Assembly (NCBI GenBank): GCA_029261715.1
Contig: JAJDAT010000016.1
Coordinates: 237,885 to 301,884, forward strand
From: Nitrospinia bacterium
Lineage (GTDB): Bacteria > Nitrospinota > Nitrospinia > Nitrospinales > JAJDAT01
Reading direction: 5' to 3'
DNA length: 64,000 nucleotides
The translations under genes and the position numbers were made by a program. Under the pieces are notes generated by a model. It was given only the letters and a program-made list of their open reading frames with translations, had not been told where the DNA came from and did not search any database. Below, piece after piece: positions 32,815-41,199 of this stretch (its first letter is position 1; each line of letters starts with the position of its first letter).

Positions 32815-34095
32815 TTAACGTTTCTTAAAGGAATCTATATCTATTATTTTATTTGGCTTTATTCTTTTTAACCCCAGCACTGCTTCTTTTTCGTGACTTG
32901 GACTAAGATGGGCATAACGTAAAACCATTTCAAGGCTTTTGTGGCCCATTAGGTTTTTTAGAGTAATCAAAGACGCTCCATTCATTGCCAACCAACTGGC
33001 GAAAGTATGACGAAGGGTATGAGGAACCACTCGGTCCCGCCTATCATCAACGTCATGATTAAATCCTAATTCATCAACAACCCTTTCGAATATATTTGAA
33101 ATTTCTTTTAACGGACCGCCCTTAGTCGACTTAAAAACTAATTCACTAGGCTTATTTAACTCTTCGTATCGTCGGACTAACATTTCCTCGATTGCGTCGA
33201 TTATATATGCCGGTCTACTTTCTCCTGATTTCGGGTCTTTGATATGAATTACTCCAGAACTAAAATTTAAATCTGTCCCCTTTAATGCAAATATTTCGCC
33301 CATTCTCATACCGCTATACAACGACAATAAAGAAATATCATGAGTTACTAGGCTCTTTTCAAAAAGAACGCCAAGTAATAATTCGGCCTCTTCATAGCTT
33401 AAAAATCTCGTCCTACTGTTGTCTGCCACTTTAAGAAAAGACTTATCAATTTTAGCGGTTTTCGTGACCGGATTTTCACCCTGATAAAGACCGCGCCCAA
33501 TGGCCCAATTAAAAATCCCGCGAATCAAAATTAAAATATGTTTTTTTGTTTGCTGTGATAACTCTTTAGGTTTCTTCTTATTTTTTTCTGAACTATTGCC
33601 ATTTTCGTTAATTGCTGGCGTTATTTTCTTTTTGAGGCCTTCCAGGGTAAGAATATGTATATCCTTAATCGGAGTTTGTCCAATGATTGGTTTTACGTGA
33701 TTATCATACCGGCTAACATCGTGCTTCCACGACTTCTTGGCGGTTTTTGCCCAATCTAAATACTTTTGAGCGATCACATCAAAGATTATATTTTCTTTCT
33801 CGATGGCCGCTTTGGTTTCGGCTTCCCCTTGTCGCCGCGCTTCCTCAAGCTCCCTCTTTTCTTTTAAGCTTTGGAAACCTTCGCCAGTTTTTATGTTGGA
33901 AGTTATTTGGCCGCGTAATTGAGCGCAAAACTCTGGAGTAACTCCTTGCCCCTGCCAGCCTACAGTTTCGGAAACAGGCTTTTCATGGCGTTTATAGCGA
34001 ATAACAAAACATCTCTCAGGCTTTCCCTTGTGCTTCCTAGTATCAGATACCCAATAACGAACGCCAGGGAATCTTGTTTTGTTCCAGTCGACCAT
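32815..34095 (-). CDS. int: Tyrosine-recombinase integrase
   Basis: The 426-aa protein has an N-terminal arm-type DNA-binding region, a core-binding SAM-like domain (about 110-215) and a catalytic domain with the R-H-R-Y residues: LSLYSGMRMGEIFAL carries the first Arg, VPHTLRHTFASWLAM carries His and Arg, GHKSLEMVLRYAHLS carries the last His and the nucleophile Tyr. It should cut and join DNA at the attachment site in tRNA-Arg(CCG), whose 3' fragment lies about 190 bases from its start. It is the outermost gene of the element. Confidence 0.92.
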   Translation of the reverse strand: MVDWNKTRFPGVRYWVSDTRKHKGKPERCFVIRYKRHEKPVSETVGWQGQGVTPEFCAQLRGQITSNIKTGEGFQSLKEKRELEEARRQGEAETKAAIEKENIIFDVIAQKYLDWAKTAKKSWKHDVSRYDNHVKPIIGQTPIKDIHILTLEGLKKKITPAINENGNSSEKNKKKPKELSQQTKKHILILIRGIFNWAIGRGLYQGENPVTKTAKIDKSFLKVADNSRTRFLSYEEAELLLGVLFEKSLVTHDISLLSLYSGMRMGEIFALKGTDLNFSSGVIHIKDPKSGESRPAYIIDAIEEMLVRRYEELNKPSELVFKSTKGGPLKEISNIFERVVDELGFNHDVDDRRDRVVPHTLRHTFASWLAMNGASLITLKNLMGHKSLEMVLRYAHLSPSHEKEAVLGLKRIKPNKIIDIDSFKKR

Positions 34096-34133
34096 TTTTA
34101 ATATACCTTTGGGCTTTAGGCCAAAACCACTTC

Positions 34134-34189
34134 TTTTGCCACCCTTTTGCCACCTTTGAGGGATAAAACGGGAAATTATGGGAAAATTA
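34134..34189. repeat. Candidate integrase arm sites
   Basis: TTTTGCCACC is repeated at 34134-34143 and 34145-34154, with 11-bp spacing. GGGAAATTAT and GGGAAAATTA follow at 34170 and 34180. These short direct repeats lie between the integrase start and the att core, where arm-binding sites are expected. Confidence 0.4.
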
Positions 34190-34280
34190 AGGCTATCGAT
34201 TTAACCAGCAATGAAAGGTTATAAGCCTATATGGGAAGGTATAGGAAAGTTTGGGACAAGTCAAGCGGATGGGGAAAATG

Positions 34281-34325
34281 GGCCTCCGAAGCCAAAGGTC
34301 GCGCGTTCGAATCGCGCCGGGCGCA
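34281..34325 (+). mobile_element. Attachment site: 3' fragment of tRNA-Arg(CCG)
   Basis: The sequence begins in the anticodon stem and reads anticodon loop CTCCGAA (anticodon CCG), variable region, T-arm GCGCG-TTCGAAT-CGCGC, acceptor CGGGCGC and discriminator A. The 5' half of the tRNA is absent (position 28 no longer pairs with 42), so this is the displaced 3' copy, i.e. one end of an integrated element. The intact tRNA gene should lie at the other end, to the left of this window. Confidence 0.85.
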
Positions 34326-34453
34326 CTTTGCATAATTTCAGTTTTCTGAGTTTCTTTAAAGTTAAAGTATATAAAGGGCTATCAGTATGTTTGAACTTGT
34401 TGTCAATAATCGTAATGATCTTTAATAGTTAATGCATTTTTCACCTTCAAATT

Positions 34454-34738
34454 TTATGAAGATAGATGTCTCAAAATATCCATGCTCTGATGAAGAACGC
34501 AAACAATTAGAATTTGGACTAAATAAACAACAAGGTGACGGCCATGGTGATGAATACGAACAACCGGGTTAAATTCAGTACGCTCTCGACAAACTAAAGG
34601 ATTTTCACTTAAAAACTGAAAACAATCCTCCAACTCTGAAAAATATTTTTCAGCCTGAGTTTCTCCAAAATTCTGGAAGCCATACATATAAATACCGATA
34701 ATATCACTATCAGCTTCCGGTGTAATTTTATAAAGCAT
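34454..34738 (-). CDS. parE: ParE-family toxin
   Basis: RelE/ParE fold of 94 aa: MLYKITPEADSDIIGIYMYG, NFGETQAEKYFSELEDCF, NPLVCRERTEF, RIHHHGRHLVVYLV, and the C-terminal VLHQSMDILRHL. Family ParE toxins poison DNA gyrase and are held in check by ParD. The usual Arg before VLHQSMD is Cys here (VCVLHQ). It overlaps the ParD gene by eleven bases, as in other parDE pairs. It lies on the chromosome side of the att site. Confidence 0.88.
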   Translation of the reverse strand: MLYKITPEADSDIIGIYMYGFQNFGETQAEKYFSELEDCFQFLSENPLVCRERTEFNPVVRIHHHGRHLVVYLVQILIVCVLHQSMDILRHLSS

Positions 34739-34982
34739 CTTTGGCCGCTTTCGCTTTTGACCGAGCCTCCTTCAAAATATCCTGCATTGAACGATCACTG
34801 ATACCACTTTCAATACCTTTGGTAATCGCTGCTTGTAAAGTTTTTATTTGGTCGCGCTCTTTTTGATCGCGACGAATAAGATCACGCACATAATCACTTG
34901 CATTACCGTACTGTCCTCCATCAACCTGGGATTCCACCCACGCTTTCATTGGATCAGGGAGGGAAACATTCATAGTAGCCAT
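34728..34982 (-). CDS. parD: ParD-family antitoxin
   Basis: The start at 34982 (MATMNVSLPDPMKAWVESQV) is chosen because AAGGAG precedes it and because family members begin with this ribbon-helix-helix segment; an upstream in-frame ATG at 35015 lacks a ribosome site. The N-terminal half is the RHH DNA-binding domain (YGNASDYVRDLIRRDQ), and the C-terminal helix (DRSMQDILKEARSKAK) should wrap ParE. Confidence 0.88.
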   Translation of the reverse strand: MATMNVSLPDPMKAWVESQVDGGQYGNASDYVRDLIRRDQKERDQIKTLQAAITKGIESGISDRSMQDILKEARSKAKAAKDAL

Positions 34983-35203
34983 ATTTATAATCTCCTTTCC
35001 CTTCCAGTATGACAAAAAATGACAAAGATTGTCAATCGTGTAATGTTTGGCCTCTTTACTTTTTCTTCAGAAAAGGCGGTAATCACTTTTTTTGTTGTTG
35101 CTCATGTTTTTCATTCTGCTAATAAAATACATCTCGGTTTCCCGTGTTTCGGGAAACAGGGACATTAAAAAGGTTAAGTTTTGTATGGTGGGGAAATAAA
35201 AAA

Positions 35204-35236
35204 GCCCTCAGAGGAAAACCTCCGAGGGCGGATTTT
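35204..35236. terminator. Bidirectional terminator
   Basis: GCCCTC/GAGGGC (35204-35209 with 35224-35229) plus AGAGG/CCTCC. Followed by TTTTTT on both strands. On the minus strand it ends the surE transcript. Confidence 0.8.
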
Positions 35237-35254
35237 TTGTGGTGATATCCTTTG

Positions 35255-35356
35255 TCAGGGAGATGGAGAATTATCTAGGGATGTGTGTTTTAAAACGCGA
35301 TTCCAATCTTCCAAAATTTGGAATAATTCGTTCGAATAGTCTCCCTTCGGGCGCAC
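35255..35356 (-). CDS. Possible 33-aa peptide downstream of surE
   Basis: A GTG-started frame reading MRPKGDYSNELFQILEDWN with AAGGAA six bases upstream. It ends just before the terminator at 35204. A short amphipathic helix could be real, but evidence is limited to the ribosome site and position. Confidence 0.3.
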   Translation of the reverse strand: MRPKGDYSNELFQILEDWNRVLKHTSLDNSPSP

Positions 35357-35393
35357 TGTAATTCCTTAAAACTTTTGAAGAGACACAAATTTA

Positions 35394-36149
35394 TCACCAA
35401 TCAATTTTCAAATCTTTAAGTTTTTCTAGAGTTTTGTAATGAGTGAGGTCGTAGTGGACGGGAGTGATTGTGACGTAGTTTCTGGAGACGTAATCGCCGT
35501 CGGTGTTTTTTTCACTTGGGTCTAAAACAACGTCGCCAGACATCCAATAATAAGTGCTGTTTCGAGGATCTTTTCGTTTTTCGAATTGATCCACGACCTT
35601 CAAGCCTCCCTGCTTCGCAAAAACGACTCCTTTAATTTCACTTCCTGGAACGGCTGGCACATTGACGTTTAGCACAATGCCCTTTGGCAAATTCATTGCC
35701 AAAACCTGTGGATAAAACTTTGCTATAAAAGAAGCGGCAAACGAAAAATCTAAATTTTCAAAATCATTCAAGGAAACCGCAATTGACGGAATTCCTAAAA
35801 TAGCCGCCTCTGTCGCTGCTGAAACGGTACCGGAATAAATAACGCAGGTTCCTAAATTACCTCCATGATTGATTCCTGAAATTACTATTTTGGGTGGCTC
35901 TTCCAAAATAGAACCTACCGCAATCTTTACGCAATCGGCGGGAGTACCGCTTACTGAATAGCCCCAGAATTCGCCATTAAAATGCGTTTTTTTCACTCGC
36001 AATGGATTCGAAATAGTAATGGCGTGCCCTACTGCGCTTTGTTCTGAGTCTGGAGCCACTACAATCGCTTTTTCTTTTGCAACGATGGCTTCTCTTAAAG
36101 CGCGAATGCCGTCTGAGAAAATTCCGTCGTCGTTTGTCAGGAGTATCAT
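35394..36149 (-). CDS. surE: 5'-nucleotidase SurE
   Basis: The first residues (MILLTNDDGIFSDGI) carry the DD pair that binds the metal. VVAPDSEQSAVGHAIT, SGTPADCVK and SGINHGGNLG follow, the conserved SurE set. It hydrolyses nucleoside monophosphates in survival/stationary-phase metabolism. 251 aa is the usual length. It stands alone, with a terminator at 35204-35236. Confidence 0.95.
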   Translation of the reverse strand: MILLTNDDGIFSDGIRALREAIVAKEKAIVVAPDSEQSAVGHAITISNPLRVKKTHFNGEFWGYSVSGTPADCVKIAVGSILEEPPKIVISGINHGGNLGTCVIYSGTVSAATEAAILGIPSIAVSLNDFENLDFSFAASFIAKFYPQVLAMNLPKGIVLNVNVPAVPGSEIKGVVFAKQGGLKVVDQFEKRKDPRNSTYYWMSGDVVLDPSEKNTDGDYVSRNYVTITPVHYDLTHYKTLEKLKDLKIDW

Positions 36150-36181
36150 GTGTTTAGGTTCTTTGGTTTTGTTGAAAGTTT

Positions 36182-36226
36182 TACCTAGATCCTTCGTCGC
36201 CCTTTCAGATCTCCTCTAGGATGACG
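36182..36226. repeat. Interspersed palindromic repeat, copy 1
   Basis: Core TACCTAGATCCTTCG ... CTCTAGGATGAC: CCTAGA pairs with TCTAGG. Lies upstream of surE. Same family as the copies at 36275, 48981, 49101, 50595 and 58640. Confidence 0.7.
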
Positions 36227-36274
36227 TCGAGCTATTTTTTTGTCTAAAAAAGGAATTATTGTTTTTAGGTCGAA

Positions 36275-36316
36275 GCGAGATCCTTCGCCTAACCTAAAGG
36301 TTTGCCTCTGGATGAC
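36275..36316. repeat. Interspersed palindromic repeat, copy 2
   Basis: Core GCGAGATCCTTCG ... CCTCTGGATGAC with a divergent centre (CCTAACCTAAAGG). One of two copies between surE and the peroxiredoxin gene, about 50 bases apart. Confidence 0.6.
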
Positions 36317-36429
36317 ATGCAATTAGAACAGAATTAAACACGAGTTAGCTTTAGTTTCACGATGCTTATATGAACTAGTTCCGTGATCAACCATCACTCA
36401 ATAGATATCATCCGCTAAAACCTTAAAAC

Positions 36430-36461
36430 AAAAAAGGCGACGCCTTTATAGGCGCCGCCTT
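36430..36461 (-). terminator. Terminator of the peroxiredoxin gene
   Basis: On the minus strand GGCGGCGCC pairs with GGCGTCGCC across TATAAA, followed by TTTTTTGTTTT. It lies right after the peroxiredoxin stop codon. Confidence 0.8.
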
Positions 36462-36487
36462 TAATCGAATCTTTAAAGCTTCAAATC

Positions 36488-37078
36488 TTAACCGTGTTTT
36501 TTGAAATAATCCTGGGAACCTGTAGGATCTGGCTTCATAGAATCTTTGCCTTTTTCCCAGTTCGCCGGACAAACCTCTCCATTCGCTTCAAAATATTGAA
36601 GAGCGTCTACCATTCTGATAGCTTCTTGAATGTTTCGTCCCAACGGTAAGTTGTTGATCAATTGATGTTGAACAATTCCGTTTTTATCAATGAGGAACAA
36701 TCCACGCAAGGCAACTGACTCGCCTAACAAAACGTCATAATTTCGGCTAATTGATTTATCCATGTCTGCAACTAATGGATACTGGATGTTTCCAATACCG
36801 CCACTTTTAGTGTCTGTATTTCTCCAGGCCAAATGACTAAATTTACTATCCACTGATACGCCAATGACTTCTGTGTTCCGTTTTTTAAATTCTTCGACTT
36901 CAGTACTAAACCCAACGATTTCTGTTGGGCAAACGAACGTAAAATCTAATGGATAGAAAAACAAAACTACGTATTTACCACGTTGATCTGACAATTTAAA
37001 ATCGTCTTTGAAAGTTCCGTCTGGCATAACGGCTGAGGCGGTAAAATCTGGAGCCTCTTTTGAAACTAAGGTGGCCAT
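36488..37078 (-). CDS. 2-Cys peroxiredoxin (AhpC/TSA)
   Basis: [15 protein letters not shown] holds the peroxidatic Cys, and [17 protein letters not shown] holds the resolving Cys in the AhpC/Tsa-type C-terminal arm. 196 aa fits the typical 2-Cys group, reducing hydrogen and alkyl peroxides at the expense of thioredoxin or AhpF. Start at ATG 37078, with AGGAG upstream. Preceded by about 330 bases of AT-rich intergenic DNA. Confidence 0.93.
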   Translation of the reverse strand: MATLVSKEAPDFTASAVMPDGTFKDDFKLSDQRGKYVVLFFYPLDFTFVCPTEIVGFSTEVEEFKKRNTEVIGVSVDSKFSHLAWRNTDTKSGGIGNIQYPLVADMDKSISRNYDVLLGESVALRGLFLIDKNGIVQHQLINNLPLGRNIQEAIRMVDALQYFEANGEVCPANWEKGKDSMKPDPTGSQDYFKKHG

Positions 37079-37407
37079 TGACTACTCCTATAATATATTT
37101 AATTTAAATTGGAAATCTGATACCCAAATTGGCAAGAACATTACAAATGATTTAACTAAAATTGACTTTAATCGACGCCATCAGCATCTAATTCATTTGT
37201 AAAAGCACTCCCTTAATAACTTTGGAAAGTAACTAATTTAGCACAATTCAGACGTTAATCCAATGGCCGGTTAGCGCTGTTTTTTAAGTTTTTGGACTTA
37301 TCTTGACATAACTTCCTATCCGCAATTAAAATACACACAGTTTGCCTCTCTTTTAACGTCTCCGTTCACGTTTTTTATCCGAAACGGGCCACACCTATTT
37401 GACCTAT
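37079..37407. other. Intergenic region between divergent genes
   Basis: About 330 bases between the peroxiredoxin and MBL genes, AT-rich, with no ORF, terminator or clear promoter hexamers. It should hold two divergent promoters but I cannot place them. Confidence 0.5.
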
Positions 37408-38169
37408 ATGAAGATAACGTTTCTTGGAACTGGAGCTTCCCCCGGAATCCCTATGTTGGGTTGCGAATGTTCGGTATGCGTTTCTCCAAATTCAAAAAAT
37501 AAGCGCTTACGAGCCTCTATTTTGGTCCAAAACAACGGTTTCAACTTCTTAGTAGACGCTTCGTCTGACCTGCGGCAACAATGCTTAAAAAACGGCGTTA
37601 AAAATGTCGACGCGATTTTCTTTACGCATCATCACGCCGATCATATTCTGGGGATCGAAGAACTTCGAGCTTTCTACTTTTTCCAAAAAAAAGCGATTCC
37701 TTGTTACGGTAATGAAGAAACCTTCGAAGAAATAAAAAAGACGTTTCATTATATTTTTCAACCTACTGACTACCAGGGAACGGTTTCTCAGTTAGATCTT
37801 CTTCCTGTTAATGGCGAGCCTATCAATTTTTCCGAATTAAAAATAAAACCGCTTGAAATTGATCATGGTTCTTTGAAAATAATCGGTTACAAATTTAACA
37901 ACGTAGCCTACGTAACTGATTGCAATAATGTCCCAGAAAAAACGGAACCTGAATTGAAAGGATTGGACTTACTGATCCTGAACGCTCTGCGCTATAAGCC
38001 ACATACAACTCATTTTAATTTTGAAGAGGCTATTAAGACTGTAGAGAGGTTAAAACCTAAGCGTGTTTTATTCACACATATGAATCATGAAGTGGATCAT
38101 GAAACCGCTAACAAGGAAGTGCCTGCGCCTATCGAATTGGCTTATGATGGGATGACTGTCGAAATTTAA
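37408..38169 (+). CDS. MBL-fold metallo-hydrolase (PhnP-like)
   Basis: The opening MKITFLGTGASPGIPMLGC and a second Cys pair (CECSVC) match the PhnP/phosphodiesterase branch of the metallo-beta-lactamase fold. FFTHHHADHILGI (HxHxDH) binds two metals; later ligands are at VTDCNN and FTHMNHEVDH. The family hydrolyses cyclic phosphate or related phosphodiesters. I choose the ATG at 37408 over a TTG at 37399 because family proteins begin with MKITFLG. Confidence 0.85.
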   Translation: MKITFLGTGASPGIPMLGCECSVCVSPNSKNKRLRASILVQNNGFNFLVDASSDLRQQCLKNGVKNVDAIFFTHHHADHILGIEELRAFYFFQKKAIPCYGNEETFEEIKKTFHYIFQPTDYQGTVSQLDLLPVNGEPINFSELKIKPLEIDHGSLKIIGYKFNNVAYVTDCNNVPEKTEPELKGLDLLILNALRYKPHTTHFNFEEAIKTVERLKPKRVLFTHMNHEVDHETANKEVPAPIELAYDGMTVEI

Positions 38170-38192
38170 ACCTACCGCTATATCTTCCTTAC

Positions 38193-38477
38193 TTAATCTA
38201 AATCAAAATCTCTTAACGGTTTACTTTTATCTTTATCGACGTGTTTCTTCGCTTCTTTGAACTTTTCGTCTAATAACCGTTTCCTATCTTTTTGAATTTC
38301 GTTTTGCTTCTTGAACAGGGTTTCCTGTTCCTGCTTCTGTGCATTAAGACCTTTAACCATATCTGATAAGTTTCCAAATTCTTTGGCTTTTTTCTCTTGC
38401 CAGATAACTTCTCCAGTCTTTGCATCTACCTGTAGCTTGGTTTCGCAACAGGGACAAATGATTTCGTGTTTTTCCAT
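38193..38477 (-). CDS. Small Cys-pair protein
   Basis: A 94-aa protein starting MEKHEIICPCCETKLQVDAK, with a single CPCC knuckle, followed by a long Lys/Glu coiled coil (QEQETLFKKQNEIQKDRKRL). It is like the small 'zinc knuckle then helix' proteins found in deltaproteobacteria-type genomes. Unknown function. Confidence 0.65.
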   Translation of the reverse strand: MEKHEIICPCCETKLQVDAKTGEVIWQEKKAKEFGNLSDMVKGLNAQKQEQETLFKKQNEIQKDRKRLLDEKFKEAKKHVDKDKSKPLRDFDLD

Positions 38478-38553
38478 TAGCTTTATAAAACAAAAAGTTA
38501 TAAATTATTTATTCTAATTATACCAAAATTACTAGATAAAATGGCGGAGTCTT

Positions 38554-39285
38554 ATGAGAAATAAAGGATTTTTTGTTACTGGAACGGATACAGGCGTTGG
38601 AAAAACTTTGGTAACAACTCAAATGGGCAAGGCTATTCAAAGTGAAAATATTTCTCTTGGAATTATGAAACCCATTGAAACAGGGGTTTCTAGTTCTTTA
38701 GTCCCAACCACTCTTTCCGATGTGGGGCTATTAAAAACCGCTCTTGGAGTATCCGATTCCATCGAGGATATTTCACCTTATCGATACCAAACTCCTGTGG
38801 CTCCTCTTCTTGCCTCCAGGCTCGAAAATAACCCCATAGATCCAAAAGTCATCATTGAGGCTTATCAAAAGTTAACTCGTAAGTATGACGTTATTTTGGC
38901 GGAAGGGGCTGGTGGAATTCTGGTCCCAATAAAAAACGACTATTTAATGGCCGATTTAGCCAAAGACTTGGCTCTTCCTTTAATTATTGTCGCTCGATTT
39001 CATTTGGGAACGATTAATCAAACAGCATTGACGATTGAAGCGGCACGCTCTAGAGGTCTCGATATTGAAGGAATCGTTTTTAGTTGCCTTGAAAAGGACC
39101 AACCCACAGAGTTAGAAAAATACACACCTGAAATTTTAGAAGAAATTTACAAAACGCCAGTCATTGCAATTTGCCCTTTTATGGGGGACAACCCAAAAGC
39201 AAATTTCTCACAAAAAAATTGGGAGAATAAAGATCAAACCGCCTTTTCATATTTTTCGAATTGGGCGCGACAACTTACTAAATAA
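38554..39285 (+). CDS. bioD: Dethiobiotin synthetase
   Basis: The P-loop GTDTGVGKT (about 8-16) and the AEGAGGILVPI motif (around 130) define BioD, which carboxylates and closes 7,8-diaminopelargonate to dethiobiotin with ATP in biotin synthesis. MKPIETG holds the substrate Lys and Thr. 243 aa is typical. GGAG lies upstream of the ATG. No other bio gene is seen nearby. Confidence 0.93.
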   Translation: MRNKGFFVTGTDTGVGKTLVTTQMGKAIQSENISLGIMKPIETGVSSSLVPTTLSDVGLLKTALGVSDSIEDISPYRYQTPVAPLLASRLENNPIDPKVIIEAYQKLTRKYDVILAEGAGGILVPIKNDYLMADLAKDLALPLIIVARFHLGTINQTALTIEAARSRGLDIEGIVFSCLEKDQPTELEKYTPEILEEIYKTPVIAICPFMGDNPKANFSQKNWENKDQTAFSYFSNWARQLTK

Positions 39286-39288
39286 GGG

Positions 39289-40008
39289 CTAACCGTTCTT
39301 TTCAAATGTCCGGATAAACTTATAGCCTTTTTCTCTAACTGTCAGAATGTATTTTGGCTTTTTGGGATTTTTTTCGAAATATTTTCTCAATCGAACGATA
39401 AAGTTGTCTACTGTCCGGGTCTCGGTAGCTGAAATATACCCCCAAACTTTTTGTAATAGCTCTTCGCGAGAAACAGGCTCTTCTTTGCGACTGACTAAAA
39501 GTTGCATAACTTGGGTTTCTCTAGCGGTGAGTTGAATTTCACCTCGCATTCCCATAGCTTTTCCGGTTACGAAATTAATCCACATATCCGAAAAGTGAAA
39601 TATATCTTTTTCAGTTTCCGCTTCTCCGTACCAATCGCGACGGCGCAAAATACCCTTTACTCTCAATAACAACTCGGGCAAATGGAACGGTTTGGCGATG
39701 TAATCGTCCGCGCCGACTTCTAACCCCAAAGCTCTATCTTCGTCAGTCGATTTAGCGCTAAGTATTAATATTGGGAAACGAATATTTTCTTCTCGAATTT
39801 TACGGGCTACTTCGATACCTCCTATTTTCGGTAACATGAGATCCAAAATGAGCATATCGAACTGTTCGCTCGCCCAATACTCTAAGGCGGATTGACCGTT
39901 ATCTGCCAATATAACCTCATAACCCTCGCGCTCCAGGTTAAACTTCAATCCTTTGGCCAGGTTTATCTCGTCTTCAACTAATAAAATTCTCTTTGGAGTT
40001 TTTTCCAT
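39289..40008 (-). CDS. OmpR-family response regulator
   Basis: Receiver domain: EDE near the N-terminus, LILDLMLPKIGG (phospho-acceptor Asp about 54), LSAKSTDEDRA, and GADDYIAKPFHLPELL. DNA-binding winged helix: LTARETQVMQLLVSRKEEPV, then RTVDNFIVRLRKYFEKNP. It is downstream of the histidine kinase by 30 bases in the same operon. Target genes are not known. Confidence 0.93.
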   Translation of the reverse strand: MEKTPKRILLVEDEINLAKGLKFNLEREGYEVILADNGQSALEYWASEQFDMLILDLMLPKIGGIEVARKIREENIRFPILILSAKSTDEDRALGLEVGADDYIAKPFHLPELLLRVKGILRRRDWYGEAETEKDIFHFSDMWINFVTGKAMGMRGEIQLTARETQVMQLLVSRKEEPVSREELLQKVWGYISATETRTVDNFIVRLRKYFEKNPKKPKYILTVREKGYKFIRTFEKNG

Positions 40009-40038
40009 AAAATTTAATTCGCTTCAATCCATTCAACT

Positions 40039-41001
40039 CTAAAAATTCTTAACAGCCGAACCTAAGGGCAAAACCACAGTAAAGGTCGTTCCTTTGCCAA
40101 TACCTTCGCTAAATACTTTTAACTTTCCTTTATGACTTTTTACTATTTCTTTAGAAATAAACAAACCCAAGCCAGCTCCTTCAATATTTTGCGTTTGACT
40201 GTTTTGTACTCTAAAAAATTTTCTAAAAAGTTTCTTTAAATCTTTTTTATCGATTCCAATTCCAGAATCTTGAAATCGAATTTCGCAATTTTTACCCGAG
40301 TTTTTCATTTCGATCTTCAAATTTAATCCGCTAGGAGAATAACGCAAAGCATTTCCTAGTAGATTGTTAAATACCATCCCCATCATTCTTTTGTCGATTA
40401 ATAACGTTGGAGAATCAACAATATTAACTTCCCAATTACATCCTTTGGCTTTTAGTCGACTTTCGTTCCCTTGAATGGTTTCGTTTAAGAACTCGTCCAT
40501 TTTTACGGGAAGCATCTTTAATTCCATACTTTTAGGATCAGATTTACTAGCTTCTAATATATTCTCAATAAGAGAAGAAAGTCGTTCGGTATCGGCCAAC
40601 ATCGTTTCTATAAAATCTTGGGTCTCTTCTTTTGAAACATCCTGATACTTCAAAGTTTCAAGATACAATTGAATTGAAGCAAGGGGAGATTTTAATTCGT
40701 GAGAAACACTGGAAACGAAGTTACTTTGCATTTGATTTAATTTCGCTTGTTTATTCCAGTAAACAAAAATTAGATAAACTCCCGCTAAAATCGTCAGCAT
40801 TAAAAAACTACCTTCAAGCAAAACTATCCAATCAAACTTGGTAGCCAATAAGTCCGGACGCAACCGGCGGGCAAATTCCTGAAACTCGGCGCTTCTTTCG
40901 AAATACCAATCAATGCCAATCGCCATTAAAATCACCCAGGCGATTTGCACTCCAATAAATATAATTACGGGATGGAATAAGGATTTAAACTTTGGACGCA
41001 T
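40039..41001 (-). CDS. Membrane sensor histidine kinase
   Basis: Two TM segments (about 11-30 and 60-82) with a short periplasmic loop between (about 30 residues, rich in Arg), then the dimerisation/HisKA helix (VSSVSHELKSPLASIQLYLE, phospho-His) and the HATPase domain (NLLGNALRYSP, DSGIGI, GAGLGLFISKEIV). It should phosphorylate the adjacent OmpR regulator. The small loop means the signal is likely sensed in the membrane. Confidence 0.92.
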   Translation of the reverse strand: MRPKFKSLFHPVIIFIGVQIAWVILMAIGIDWYFERSAEFQEFARRLRPDLLATKFDWIVLLEGSFLMLTILAGVYLIFVYWNKQAKLNQMQSNFVSSVSHELKSPLASIQLYLETLKYQDVSKEETQDFIETMLADTERLSSLIENILEASKSDPKSMELKMLPVKMDEFLNETIQGNESRLKAKGCNWEVNIVDSPTLLIDKRMMGMVFNNLLGNALRYSPSGLNLKIEMKNSGKNCEIRFQDSGIGIDKKDLKKLFRKFFRVQNSQTQNIEGAGLGLFISKEIVKSHKGKLKVFSEGIGKGTTFTVVLPLGSAVKNF

Positions 41002-41199
41002 AATATTGGGTTTACCCTACAAATTCTCTAATTCAATACGATGACAAAAAAAATGGCTAATACTTTATTTTTTCAATAGTTGCGGCAGTTTGCAAGGTAT
41101 TTTTATCCGGGTATTTTTACATAAGTTTTACAAAATAATTATGTATTGAGACTTATACTGTCTCAGTTGATTATTTTATAACCTGCAATGAGGATAGAC

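Noticed and set aside
34211..34432. 73-codon + frame across the att region
   Set aside because: It runs through the tRNA fragment and has no ribosome site; chance open frame.
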